The translations under genes and the position numbers were made by a program. From NCBI RefSeq assembly GCF_002735925.1, contig NZ_PEDL01000012.1, positions 1-64,000 of the forward strand: a stretch of DNA of 64,000 bases, written 5' to 3'. The notes beneath the pieces were generated by a model. It was not told where the DNA came from. It saw nothing but the letters and a program-made list of their open reading frames with translations, and made no database searches. Position 1 is the stretch's first letter. Every line of letters starts with the position of its first letter. The stretch comes from Sporanaerobium hydrogeniformans. GTDB lineage: Bacteria > Bacillota > Clostridia > Lachnospirales > Cellulosilyticaceae. Below, one piece after another: positions 8,180 to 16,994 of this stretch.

Positions 8180-9646
8180 ATGCTGAGTAAAAGTTTAGAA
8201 GAAGTAAAGAAGTTAAGGGAAAGCTATAATAAGATTCCTGTTAGCTTAGAAATGTATATGGACTTTCAAACACCCATAGCTGTTCTAAGTTGTATTAAAG
8301 AAAGGTATGACCGCTACTTTTTGCTTGAAAGCATTCAAGGAGGCGAAAAAATCGCACGTTACACCTTTATAGGATTTAACCCTCATGCTAGCTTTTATGT
8401 AAAAGAGGGATGTAGCTTTTTCGCAACACGAGAAGAGTTAAAACGTTTAGAGGGTAACCCTTTAGATCGGCTTAAAGAGATTATGAGCCAGTATAAAGCA
8501 CCTAAAGATGCAAGCTTACCACCACTAACAGGAGGAGCTATAGGTTATTTTGGATACGAAGCTGTAAGATATATGGAGAATATTCCCTTTCAAAACAAGA
8601 ATGAATTACAAGTAGCAGATATAAAACTAATGTTTTTTAATCAAATCATTGCGTTTGATCATCTCAATCAAAAATTATTTTTAATAGCAAATATAGATGG
8701 GGAGGCCTTGGATTTAGAAGAAGCGTACAAAGAGGCAGAAGAAAGGCTTTTGGAGCTTGCCAATCTGATTGGTAAACCTATTAAAAGGAGAAAGGTACAG
8801 TTTGATGAAGAACTTATCTTTAAAAGCAACACTACCAAAGAAGCCTTTATGGCAAGGGTGGAGAAGGCGAAGGAGTATATTGCAAATGGAGATATCTTTC
8901 AAGTTGTTCTTTCACAGATTTTTAAAGCAAAAATGACAAGTAATTTATTTGATGTTTACCGTGTACTTCGTACCGTCAATCCTTCACCCTATATGTATTT
9001 AATGCAATTTGATGATTTGCAGCTAGCTGGGGCCTCACCAGAAACCTTGGTAAAGGTGCAAAATGGTATGGTCACAACGATGCCCATTGCAGGAACAAGA
9101 CCAAGGGGAAAGACAAAGGAAGAGGATTTGCTTCTTGATAAAGAATTGCTTAGTGACCCTAAAGAACTAGCAGAACACACTATGCTAGTAGATTTGGCAA
9201 GAAATGATATTGGCAAGATCAGCGATTTTAAGAGTGTGTTAGTGGAAGGATATAGAGTGCTTAAAAAGTTTTCTCATGTAACCCATATTACAAGTACAGT
9301 AAATGGTCGGTTAAAAAAAGAACTTACTAGTATAGATGCCATTCAAGCCATCTTACCCGCAGGGACACTTTCAGGAGCACCTAAAGTAAGGGCCATGGAG
9401 ATTATAGAGGAGCTAGAAGAGGAAAGACGAGGTATTTATGGTGGAGGTATTGGATATATCGGATTTGATGGTAATTTAGATACTTGTATTGCTATTCGTA
9501 CTGTAGTGAAGAAAGATGGTATTGCCTATGTGCAAGCAGGGGGAGGTATTGTGCTAGATTCAAATCCAGAGCTGGAATATGAAGAAAGTGTCAATAAGGC
9601 CACAGCTTTATTTGTAGCCATGAAGAAAGTGAGGGAGATTGTATGA
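8180..9646 (+). CDS. trpE: Anthranilate synthase component I
   Basis: A 488-aa chorismate-using enzyme that makes anthranilate with the TrpG amidotransferase, the first step of tryptophan synthesis in the cytoplasm. The N-terminal LLESIQGGEKIARYTFIGF carries the LLES tryptophan feedback motif. The C-terminal chorismate-binding domain has SPYMYLMQF, GASPETLV, AGTRPRGKT, DLARNDIG, GTLSGAPKVRAM and YGGGIGY. The length is normal. The ATG follows AAAAGGAGG. It is the first gene of the T-box-controlled operon, and its last four bases overlap trpG (ATGA). Confidence 0.97.
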   Translation: MLSKSLEEVKKLRESYNKIPVSLEMYMDFQTPIAVLSCIKERYDRYFLLESIQGGEKIARYTFIGFNPHASFYVKEGCSFFATREELKRLEGNPLDRLKEIMSQYKAPKDASLPPLTGGAIGYFGYEAVRYMENIPFQNKNELQVADIKLMFFNQIIAFDHLNQKLFLIANIDGEALDLEEAYKEAEERLLELANLIGKPIKRRKVQFDEELIFKSNTTKEAFMARVEKAKEYIANGDIFQVVLSQIFKAKMTSNLFDVYRVLRTVNPSPYMYLMQFDDLQLAGASPETLVKVQNGMVTTMPIAGTRPRGKTKEEDLLLDKELLSDPKELAEHTMLVDLARNDIGKISDFKSVLVEGYRVLKKFSHVTHITSTVNGRLKKELTSIDAIQAILPAGTLSGAPKVRAMEIIEELEEERRGIYGGGIGYIGFDGNLDTCIAIRTVVKKDGIAYVQAGGGIVLDSNPELEYEESVNKATALFVAMKKVREIV

Positions 9647-10209
9647 TTTTGATAATTGATAACTATGACAGCTTTACCTATAACCTTTATCAATTTGCTG
9701 GAGAGTTCAATCCTGATATTAAGGTAGTACGAAATGACAAAATCACCTTAGAAGAAATAGAAGCCCTTGCCCCCTCACACCTTATTTTTTCACCAGGGCC
9801 TAAGTACCCAAAGGATGCAGGCATTTTAGTGGAGGCTATCTGTTACTTTACAGGGAAAATACCTATACTCGGTGTGTGCCTTGGACACCAAGCTTTAGGA
9901 GAAGTGTTTGGAGGTAAGGTAGTAAAAGCTCATACTATTTTACATGGGAAAACCAATGAGATTAGCATCGATACAAATTGCCCACTTTTTAAAGATTTAC
10001 CTAAGCGTATAACAGTAGGAAGGTATCACTCACTTATTGTCCAACGTTCAAGTTTGACAGAAGAGCTTGTTATTATAGCAGAAGATGATCAAGGAGAGAT
10101 CATGGGACTTAGACACAAAGAACATCTTAGTTTTGGCATACAGTTTCATCCAGAATCGATTTTAACTCCTGAAGGTAAGAAAATAATTAAAAATTTCTTG
10201 GAGGTGTAA
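9643..10209 (+). CDS. trpG: Anthranilate synthase component II (glutamine amidotransferase)
   Basis: A 188-aa class I glutamine amidotransferase that supplies ammonia to TrpE. It shows NYDSFTYNLYQ at the N-terminus, the nucleophile Cys in LGVCLGHQALG, and His-Glu of the triad in FHPES. Translational coupling to trpE is likely through the 4-bp overlap. Family members can also serve p-aminobenzoate synthesis, but the operon position makes the trp role the main one. Confidence 0.95.
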   Translation: MILIIDNYDSFTYNLYQFAGEFNPDIKVVRNDKITLEEIEALAPSHLIFSPGPKYPKDAGILVEAICYFTGKIPILGVCLGHQALGEVFGGKVVKAHTILHGKTNEISIDTNCPLFKDLPKRITVGRYHSLIVQRSSLTEELVIIAEDDQGEIMGLRHKEHLSFGIQFHPESILTPEGKKIIKNFLEV

Positions 10210-10213
10210 AGGG

Positions 10214-11239
10214 ATGATGAATAACTATATTAAAAAGGTAATTGAAGGACAAAATTTAACTATAGAAGAAGCTGCAGCAGCCATGGAGGAACTTATGAGT
10301 GGGGAGGCAACAGATGCACAAATAGCAAGCTATTTAACAGCGCTTCGCATGAAAGGAGAAAGCATTGAAGAAATAACGGGAAGTGCTAAAGGGATGCGTG
10401 AAAAATGTCTGAAATTAAAAACAGAAGGAGATGTGTTAGATATTGTTGGAACAGGAGGAGATGGGACCAATACCTTTAATATTTCAAGTGTCTCTTCATT
10501 AGTAATCGCAGCAGCGGGCGTGCCTGTAGCTAAGCATGGTAATCGCAGTGTTTCTAGTAAATGTGGAAGTGCAGATGTATTAGAAGCACTAGGCGTAAAG
10601 CTAGAACTGACAAAAGAACAAAATGAAGAGGTACTTAAACGTACAGGGATTTGTTTTATGTTTGCTCCGGTTTATCACAGTGCGATGAAATATGTAGGTA
10701 AGGCAAGACGTGAGATAGGTGTAAGAACCATTTTTAATATTTTAGGACCACTTGCAAACCCAGCATATGCCAACCTTCAGGTAATGGGAGTTTACTCAGA
10801 AGAGCTAGTAGAGCCCTTGGCTAAGGTGTTGTGTAACCTAGGCGTGAAAAGGGCTATAGTTGTGCACGGTGAGGATGGAGTAGATGAAGTCTCTATTTGT
10901 GGTAAAACAAAGGTAAGTGAAGTAAGAGACGGAGTAGTTAAAAGCTATACCATTAACCCCCTAGATTTAGGGTTAACTATGGCAAAACCAGAAGAGATTA
11001 AGGGGGGGCAAGTAGGAGAGAATAAGGCGATTGCCCTGGCGATTTTAAAGGGAGAAAAAGGGGCTAAAAGAGACATTGTCCTCCTAAACTCAGCCATGGC
11101 TCTTTATATTGCTTTAGATAATAAAAGTCTTACAGAGTGTATCCAGTTGGCAGCTGAGATGATAGATAGTGGTAAGGCACTAGCTAAATTACAAGAGTTT
11201 GTAGAAACAACCCAGAGCTTTGCATCAATAGCGATATAG
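10214..11239 (+). CDS. trpD: Anthranilate phosphoribosyltransferase
   Basis: A 341-aa enzyme that joins anthranilate to PRPP. It has the glycine-rich PRPP loop GTGGDGTNTFNISS, then KHGNRSVSSKCGSADVLE, and GPLANPA. It starts 4 nt after trpG; ATG codons at 10214 and 10217 are both possible, behind GGAGGTGTAAAGGG. It is a normal-length stand-alone TrpD, not fused to TrpG. Confidence 0.96.
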   Translation: MMNNYIKKVIEGQNLTIEEAAAAMEELMSGEATDAQIASYLTALRMKGESIEEITGSAKGMREKCLKLKTEGDVLDIVGTGGDGTNTFNISSVSSLVIAAAGVPVAKHGNRSVSSKCGSADVLEALGVKLELTKEQNEEVLKRTGICFMFAPVYHSAMKYVGKARREIGVRTIFNILGPLANPAYANLQVMGVYSEELVEPLAKVLCNLGVKRAIVVHGEDGVDEVSICGKTKVSEVRDGVVKSYTINPLDLGLTMAKPEEIKGGQVGENKAIALAILKGEKGAKRDIVLLNSAMALYIALDNKSLTECIQLAAEMIDSGKALAKLQEFVETTQSFASIAI

Positions 11240-11278
11240 AAGAGAGGTTAAAGTGAAGACGTATAAGGGGGCAAGAAA

Positions 11279-12061
11279 ATGATATTAGATCAAATTATCA
11301 AGGAGCGTAAAAAGGCAGTAGAAGATCTGAAGGCAAAAGTGTCTCTAAGCGAGTTTATAAAGCAAATTGGGCAAAGTCAAGTGTCTTATTACGGCTTTAA
11401 AGAGGCTTTGATAAAGGAAAAAACAGGTATCCACATTATTGCAGAGGTAAAAAAAACTTCTCCGTCAAAAGGAGTTATTTGCCAAGATTTTGATCCGGTA
11501 GCTATTGCTAGAGATTATGAAAGGGGAGGGGCGACAGCTATTTCGGTATTGACAGAGCCTAACTATTTTGGGGGGAATAACAGTTACCTTAGCAAAATTA
11601 AAGAAAATGTAAAACTTCCTCTCTTGAGAAAGGATTTTATTATTGATCCACTTCAAATTTATGAGGCAAAGGCCATTGGAGCAGATGCTATTTTGCTTAT
11701 TGCAGCGATTTTATCACCTCAGATACTTGGGGAGTATTTAAAGTTAGCAAGAAGCTTAGGTCTAGACTGCTTAGTGGAAACGCATGATGAAGAAGAAGTA
11801 AAAATGGCTTTAGAAGTAGGTGCTGAAATAATAGGTGTTAACAATCGTAATTTACAAACTTTTGAAGTGAGCCTCGAAGTTTCAAAAAGATTAAGAAGGC
11901 TTATTCCTGATGATAGACTTTTTGTAGCAGAAAGTGGTATTCATACACAGGAGGATATAAAATTTTTAAGAGAAATAGGTACAAAGGTAATGCTTATTGG
12001 AGAAAGTGTGGTTAAAGCAAGTAACCGAGTAGCTCATTTAAGAAAACTTTTAGAAGCTTAA
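11279..12061 (+). CDS. trpC: Indole-3-glycerol-phosphate synthase
   Basis: A 260-aa TIM-barrel enzyme that closes the indole ring. Family motifs seen are EVKKTSPSKG (catalytic Lys region), LTEPNYFGG, LRKDFIID, GVNNRNLQTF and AESGI. It is stand-alone, as in Bacillus and Clostridia, with TrpF encoded separately next. A 39-nt gap from trpD carries AAGGGGG before the ATG. Confidence 0.96.
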   Translation: MILDQIIKERKKAVEDLKAKVSLSEFIKQIGQSQVSYYGFKEALIKEKTGIHIIAEVKKTSPSKGVICQDFDPVAIARDYERGGATAISVLTEPNYFGGNNSYLSKIKENVKLPLLRKDFIIDPLQIYEAKAIGADAILLIAAILSPQILGEYLKLARSLGLDCLVETHDEEEVKMALEVGAEIIGVNNRNLQTFEVSLEVSKRLRRLIPDDRLFVAESGIHTQEDIKFLREIGTKVMLIGESVVKASNRVAHLRKLLEA

Positions 12062-12108
12062 GATTAAAAAATAAAAGTCAAATGTTTTTAGGAAGGGGGA
12101 TAAAGGTA

Positions 12109-12741
12109 GTGGTTAAACTGAAAATCTGTGGATTAAAAAGAACTCAGGATATTGAAGTTGTGAATAAATTTAAGCCAGAGTATATTGGCTTTATATTAGC
12201 CCCAAGTAAAAGGCAAATTAATTTAGTGAAAGCTTCTTACTTAAAAGGCTTGTTAGACCCTCAGATTAGGGTAGTTGGCGTTTTTGTCAATGAACCTCTT
12301 GAGAGCTTAGTACATTATATAGACCAAGGTGTCATTGACAATGTTCAGCTTCATGGAGATGAAGATTTAGGATATATAAAAGCCCTTAAAAAGAAGCGAC
12401 AGATTCCTATTATAAAAGCTATAAGACTTAATAATCAAGAGCTTTTATCAGATACGGAAAAGGCAATCATAGAGAGTGACTTTATTGATTATCCTCTTCT
12501 TGATACGTATACCAAGGATGCTTATGGAGGAAGTGGTAAAAGCTTTGATTGGAAAATATTAGAGCAAATAAAAAGACCTTACTTCTTAGCAGGAGGAATA
12601 AACAAGGTGAACATAAAAGAAGCCATAAGCTTTGGGCCTTACGCTATAGATATAAGTAGTGGAGTAGAGACAGAAGGGGTTAAAGATGCTGTTAAAATAA
12701 GGGAGTTATTTGAAATAATAAGGGATGAGGCGAGAAAATGA
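12109..12741 (+). CDS. trpF: Phosphoribosylanthranilate isomerase
   Basis: A 210-aa TIM-barrel isomerase of the tryptophan pathway. It begins with the family signature [13 protein letters not shown] (catalytic Cys), then [24 protein letters not shown] and [10 protein letters not shown] chose GTG at 12109 because GGAAGGGGG lies about 9 nt before it and the protein then starts like other TrpF proteins. An in-frame ATG at 12082 would add nine residues that include the ribosome site itself. The stop overlaps the trpB start by 4 nt. Confidence 0.93.
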   Translation: MVKLKICGLKRTQDIEVVNKFKPEYIGFILAPSKRQINLVKASYLKGLLDPQIRVVGVFVNEPLESLVHYIDQGVIDNVQLHGDEDLGYIKALKKKRQIPIIKAIRLNNQELLSDTEKAIIESDFIDYPLLDTYTKDAYGGSGKSFDWKILEQIKRPYFLAGGINKVNIKEAISFGPYAIDISSGVETEGVKDAVKIRELFEIIRDEARK

Positions 12742-13925
12742 ATCCAAAAGGCAGATATGGCATTCATGGAGGACAGTATATACCAGAAACCTTAATGGGT
12801 GCAGTGAAAGAATTAGAAGAGGCTTATGGCTATTACAAAGAAGAGGTAGCTTTTAATGAGACACTTAGAAAGCTATTTGCAGACTATACTGGGAGACCTT
12901 CGTTATTATATTATGCAGAGAAGATGACCAAGGCTTTGGGAGGCGCTAAAATTTATTTAAAGCGTGAAGACCTTAACCATACAGGCTCTCATAAGATTAA
13001 CAATGTACTTGGGCAAGTTTTGCTTGCAAAAAAAATGGGAAAAAGACGTATTATTGCAGAGACAGGAGCTGGTCAACATGGAGTAGCAACTGCCACAGCA
13101 GCAGCACTTATGGGAATGAAGTGTGAAGTCTTTATGGGAGAAGAAGATACTGTTAGGCAAGCACTTAATGTTTATCGGATGGAACTTTTAGGAGCAAAGG
13201 TTACTGCTGTTAGAACAGGCACAAGAACTTTAAAGGATGCAGTAAATGCAGCACTTCAAGATTGGACACAGACTGTAGAGGATACCTTTTACTGTATTGG
13301 CTCTGTTATGGGGCCGCATCCTTATCCAGAGATGGTAAGAGATTTTCAGAGCATTATAGGTAAAGAAATCAAGATACAGATACGAGAGCAAGAAGGACGT
13401 TTGCCAGATGCAATAGTGGCTTGTGTGGGAGGAGGTAGCAATGCTATAGGTGCATTTTATGAGTTTCTTCAAGACCAAAATGTTAAGCTCATTGGTGTTG
13501 AAGCAGGGGGGAAGGGTGTATCAACTAGTTTGCATGCAGCTACCCTTACTAAAGGGCAAGAAGGTATCTTTCATGGTATGAAATCTTATTTTTTACAAAC
13601 AGAAGAAGGAAGTATTGCACCTGTTTACTCCATTTCAGCAGGCTTAGACTATCCAGGTATTGGACCAGAGCATGCGTGGCTTTATGATACGAAAAGAGCA
13701 CAATATGTTCCTATTACTGATGACGAAGCGGTAGAGGCTTTTGAGTATCTTTCAAAGGTAGAAGGCATTATCCCAGCCATTGAAAGTGCCCATGCAGTGG
13801 CTTATGGCATGAAATTAGCAAAGCAAATGAAAAGCAAGCAAATATTAGTCATTAACTTGTCGGGACGAGGAGATAAAGATGTAGCAGCTATTGCAAGATA
13901 TAGAGGGGTGAAGCTTCATGAGTAA
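12738..13925 (+). CDS. trpB: Tryptophan synthase beta chain
   Basis: A 395-aa PLP enzyme that joins indole with serine. The PLP lysine lies in [10 protein letters not shown], preceded by KREDL. The phosphate loop reads GGGSNAIG, and [12 protein letters not shown] and SGRGDKD mark the C-terminal half. This is the canonical TrpB1 type that works with TrpA, not the TrpB2 variant. It overlaps trpF by 4 nt and trpA by 8 nt. Confidence 0.97.
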   Translation: MNPKGRYGIHGGQYIPETLMGAVKELEEAYGYYKEEVAFNETLRKLFADYTGRPSLLYYAEKMTKALGGAKIYLKREDLNHTGSHKINNVLGQVLLAKKMGKRRIIAETGAGQHGVATATAAALMGMKCEVFMGEEDTVRQALNVYRMELLGAKVTAVRTGTRTLKDAVNAALQDWTQTVEDTFYCIGSVMGPHPYPEMVRDFQSIIGKEIKIQIREQEGRLPDAIVACVGGGSNAIGAFYEFLQDQNVKLIGVEAGGKGVSTSLHAATLTKGQEGIFHGMKSYFLQTEEGSIAPVYSISAGLDYPGIGPEHAWLYDTKRAQYVPITDDEAVEAFEYLSKVEGIIPAIESAHAVAYGMKLAKQMKSKQILVINLSGRGDKDVAAIARYRGVKLHE

Positions 13926-14715
13926 TATTCAAAAAGTATTTGATAAGATGAAAGTCGAAGGTCATAAAGCCTTTATACCGTTTATTACAGCAGGAGACCC
14001 TCATATAGATGCCACTGAAAGCTTTATTTATGCTTTAGAGGAGGCAGGGAGTACTATTATTGAGTTGGGTATTCCTTTTTCTGATCCTGTAGCGGATGGC
14101 CCCGTGATTCAACGAGCTAACCTAAGAGCTATGGCTAAAGGAGTTACCCTGCATAAAATTTTTGAGATGGTAAGTAGAGTGAGAAAAAAGACGGACATAC
14201 CACTTGTTTTTTTAATGTATGCCAATACTATTCACTACTATGGTACAGACCACTTTTTTAAAAAGTGTCAAGATATAGGGATAGATGGTGTGATTATACC
14301 TGACGTACCTTTAGAAGAAAAAGAAGAATTTGCCTGTCATGCAAGGGAAAGGGGAGTAGATTTGATTTCTTTAGTTACACCAACCTCCAAGGAGAGAACT
14401 AAGGCTATTTGCCAAGATGCAAGAGGTTTCCTATATTGTGTATCCTCTCTAGGTGTAACAGGGACGAGAGAAAATATAGAGACTAATTTAGGAGACATGT
14501 TTGAAAGTATTAAAGCCCATTGCATGATTCCTACCGCATTAGGCTTTGGAATCTCCACGCCTAAACAAGCTCTGGAGCTTAAAGACTATACTGATGGGAT
14601 CATTGTAGGAAGTGAAATTGTCAAAATTATTGAAGAGCATGGGGATAAAAGTGGAGACTATCTAAAAGTATTTGTTACCAATATGCTTGAAGTTCTTACT
14701 AAAAGTGATTTATAA
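13918..14715 (+). CDS. trpA: Tryptophan synthase alpha chain
   Basis: A 265-aa TIM barrel that releases indole from indole-3-glycerol phosphate to the TrpB active site. The catalytic Glu lies in [10 protein letters not shown] and the catalytic Asp just after in [12 protein letters not shown]. The phosphate site LGFGIST is present. It is the last gene of the operon and starts inside the end of trpB behind AGGGGTG. A terminator follows 38 nt after the stop. Confidence 0.97.
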   Translation: MSNIQKVFDKMKVEGHKAFIPFITAGDPHIDATESFIYALEEAGSTIIELGIPFSDPVADGPVIQRANLRAMAKGVTLHKIFEMVSRVRKKTDIPLVFLMYANTIHYYGTDHFFKKCQDIGIDGVIIPDVPLEEKEEFACHARERGVDLISLVTPTSKERTKAICQDARGFLYCVSSLGVTGTRENIETNLGDMFESIKAHCMIPTALGFGISTPKQALELKDYTDGIIVGSEIVKIIEEHGDKSGDYLKVFVTNMLEVLTKSDL

Positions 14716-14752
14716 AACGGATGCTAGGTAATGATAAGAAGAACCTTGCCAT

Positions 14753-14783
14753 AAAAAGAGGGTGAATAGCCCTCTTTTTAAGA
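14753..14783 (+). terminator. trp operon terminator
   Basis: AAAAAGAGGG (14753-14762) pairs with CCCTCTTTTT (14770-14779) around a 7-nt loop, with the T-run inside the 3' arm. Confidence 0.85.
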
Positions 14784-14787
14784 GTGC

Positions 14788-14826
14788 AATATTGATATTG
14801 AAAATCAATATTAATTAGTGTATAAT
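14788..14826 (+). promoter_or_regulatory. Promoter with overlapping inverted-repeat operator
   Basis: TTGAAA (14798-14803), an exact 17-bp spacer and TATAAT (14821-14826) make a strong promoter. A perfect inverted repeat, AATATTGAT (14788-14796) and ATCAATATT (14804-14812), is centred on the -35 box, as expected for a repressor operator. The protein that binds it is unknown. Confidence 0.7.
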
Positions 14827-14884
14827 GAACAGAGTTGTTAAAAATAAAGCAAGAGAAAACCTATTTAGTGATGAAGGGGGAGCT

Positions 14885-15511
14885 ATGAAATATATTTTTA
14901 TCAATCCTGTTATAGATCAGATGTATGTAAAGGAGGAACTAGATGAGACATTACTTCAGAATGGTTATCAAAGGGTAGAAGTAGAAACAGATTGGCATAA
15001 GTTAGTAAAACAAAAGTATAATGAAATACTTAAGCAAACTAAATTAACAGTGTTAGATAAGCGCTGCCCTAAAGTTATGGAAGTAATAAACCCTTATCTA
15101 AATCATGAAAAATTATTGGTACCAGCAATTGAACCTATTTTGATACATTGTGCAATAGAACTAGCAGGTAGAGAAGATTTAAGAAATCAGAAAAAGATAA
15201 TTACTACGCCCTGTGAGAGCTTAGCAAGCTATGGAAATAAAATAGGGTTAGAAGATACAGAGTTTATAAGTTGGAAAGTGTTTTTAAAAAAAATAAATTT
15301 ACATAGACCAGTCCAAGTCAAAGTATTAGGTGCAAGTCCCATCCCACCAGGTTATTTTAAAACCCTAGAGGCTAAAATAAGCAGTATTTCAGGAAAAGAG
15401 AATATAGAAAGTTATTTTAAGATGAATTTATACAAGCAAGATGAATTAGTTGAAATGCTCTATTGTCAAAATGGGTGCCATAATGGAGATGGAGTATTGG
15501 TCAATGAATAA
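14885..15511 (+). CDS. Miniature [FeFe]-hydrogenase large-subunit-like Fe-S protein
   Basis: A 208-aa cytoplasmic protein that I align by eye with the H-cluster domain of [FeFe]-hydrogenases. Four cysteines fall in the places of the cubane ligands: Cys61 in KRCPKVMEVI (like SCCPxW), Cys110 in TTPCESLAS (like MPCxxK), and Cys194/Cys198 in EMLYCQNGCHNGDG (like EVMACPGGCxxGGG). LGASPIPPGYF near 148 resembles the FGATGG region. The proton-relay Cys is Arg60 and the MPCxxK Lys is Leu113, and no N-terminal ferredoxin domains exist, so hydrogenase activity is unlikely. A [4Fe-4S] sensor or scaffold role is inference. The start at 14885 follows GGGGGAG; the upstream ATG at 14825 lies inside the -10 box. 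It heads the ABC importer operon and overlaps the permease. Confidence 0.6.
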   Translation: MKYIFINPVIDQMYVKEELDETLLQNGYQRVEVETDWHKLVKQKYNEILKQTKLTVLDKRCPKVMEVINPYLNHEKLLVPAIEPILIHCAIELAGREDLRNQKKIITTPCESLASYGNKIGLEDTEFISWKVFLKKINLHRPVQVKVLGASPIPPGYFKTLEAKISSISGKENIESYFKMNLYKQDELVEMLYCQNGCHNGDGVLVNE

Positions 15512-16268
15512 GAATAAAATGATTAAAACAACCATTTCAGTAGTTAGCTTAATTACAGTATGGGGACTTGTATCGAAGATGGGAGTAGTGAGTTCTTATA
15601 TATTGCCAGCACCTGTTAAGGTGCTAAATACCCTCTTTAAAATGGTACAAACAGGTGAAATTTTTGAAGATATTCATATTAGCTATATAAGGGTTCTGAA
15701 AGGATTTTTTATAGCAACACTGGCAGCATTTATACTTGCTATGATAAGAATTATTTTACCTAAGTGGAACGACTATTATGAAAACGTGCTTCAGTTTTTA
15801 AAGAATGTACCACCACTAAGTTTGATCTCACTGTTAATTTTATGGTTTGGAATAGGAGAAACAACGAAAATTGGCATTATCGTATTAACTGCATTTTTCC
15901 CCATTTATTTAAATACAGTTAAAGGCTTTATAAGTTGTGATAAGAAGCTATTAGAGGTTGGGGAGATTTACGGGTATTCCAAAGTAAATAGTTTTTTTAA
16001 GATTAGGTTGCCCTATGCTATGTCTGACATATTAGTGGGTATGAGGATAGGGCTTGGATATAGTTGGCGAGCGATTATTAGTGCAGAAATGATTGCTGCC
16101 TCAGCTGGATTAGGTCATATGATTTTATTTGCTCAACAAATGTCTAGGACAGACAAAGTAATTGTCGGTATTTTAGTAATTGGTGTGGTAGGTTATATCA
16201 CGGATAGGTTATTTGCATTTATAATCGGTAAGGTGTTGAAAGGGTCAGAGAAAAATGGATGGGATTAA
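15504..16268 (+). CDS. ABC transporter permease, SsuC/TauC-like
   Basis: A 254-aa inner-membrane permease of the nitrate/sulfonate/taurine importer family. It is about six hydrophobic segments long and carries the EAA-type coupling loop (EVGEIYGYSKVNSFFKIRLP), followed by WRAIISAEMIAASAGLG, typical of SsuC/TauC. ATG at 15504 was chosen because GGAG lies 9 nt before it and it overlaps the preceding stop by 8 nt; upstream in-frame ATGs lie inside the previous gene and would add a non-membrane leader. It overlaps the ATPase gene by 14 nt. The substrate is unknown. Confidence 0.9.
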   Translation: MNKNKMIKTTISVVSLITVWGLVSKMGVVSSYILPAPVKVLNTLFKMVQTGEIFEDIHISYIRVLKGFFIATLAAFILAMIRIILPKWNDYYENVLQFLKNVPPLSLISLLILWFGIGETTKIGIIVLTAFFPIYLNTVKGFISCDKKLLEVGEIYGYSKVNSFFKIRLPYAMSDILVGMRIGLGYSWRAIISAEMIAASAGLGHMILFAQQMSRTDKVIVGILVIGVVGYITDRLFAFIIGKVLKGSEKNGWD

Positions 16269-16968
16269 GTTAGTAAATGTAAGTAAGTCTTATGAAGTTA
16301 AAAACCAACAGCTTAAAGTTTTAGATGGCATTGATTTAAATATATCCGCCAATAAGATGACGATTATTTTAGGGCGAAGTGGGTGTGGCAAAACTACCCT
16401 ATTAAGACTCGTATCAGGTATAGAAGAGGTTGAAAAAGGAGAGGTTCGCGGTGTTCGTTTAAAAAGAAAGGCATATGTCTTTCAAGAAGATCGTTTAATG
16501 CCATGGTTAGATGTCAAAAGGAATATAACCTTTGGCCTTAAAAAGAAACAAATCAATCATAAAAAAATAGATGAGATTATTGAAATGGTAGGTCTAGAAA
16601 AGTTCTGTAGTGCCTATCCCAGTCAATTATCAGGGGGTATGAAACAAAGGGTTTCGATTGCAAGAGCATTCGCTTATAATCCTGAGTTTATTATGATGGA
16701 TGAACCTTTTTCAGCTTTAGATTTTTTCACAAGAGAACAAATGCAAAAAGAACTAATAAAAATTCATCAAAAGACCAGGTGTGCCATTCTATTTGTTACC
16801 CATAGTATTGATGAGGCTTTAATACTTGGAGATAAAATAGTGATTTTAGAAAAAGGAAGAATTAAGTCATGCTATGAAATGAATGAAAAAAAACAAGAAA
16901 GAGATCTATTAGATCAAAAGTTTGTTGCATTAAAAAAGCAGATTATAGATGATTTAAGAATCATTTAA
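16255..16968 (+). CDS. ABC transporter ATP-binding protein, SsuB/TauB-like
   Basis: A 237-aa cytoplasmic ATPase that powers the permease encoded just before it. It has Walker A GRSGCGKTT, a Q-loop in FQEDRLMPWLDV (the RLMPW form is common in SsuB/TauB/ThiZ-type ATPases), signature LSGGMKQR, Walker B FIMMDEPFSALD, and switch His in VTHSIDEA. Full length. Its start overlaps the permease end. Confidence 0.93.
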   Translation: MDGIKLVNVSKSYEVKNQQLKVLDGIDLNISANKMTIILGRSGCGKTTLLRLVSGIEEVEKGEVRGVRLKRKAYVFQEDRLMPWLDVKRNITFGLKKKQINHKKIDEIIEMVGLEKFCSAYPSQLSGGMKQRVSIARAFAYNPEFIMMDEPFSALDFFTREQMQKELIKIHQKTRCAILFVTHSIDEALILGDKIVILEKGRIKSCYEMNEKKQERDLLDQKFVALKKQIIDDLRII

Positions 16969-16994
16969 TAAAACATAAATGGAGGAAAAAAGTA

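Noticed and set aside
14825-14884. A 20-residue N-terminal extension of the hydrogenase-like protein starting at ATG 14825
   Set aside because: That ATG lies inside the -10 hexamer TATAAT at 14821-14826, so it would not be transcribed; ATG 14885 has a GGGGGAG ribosome site.
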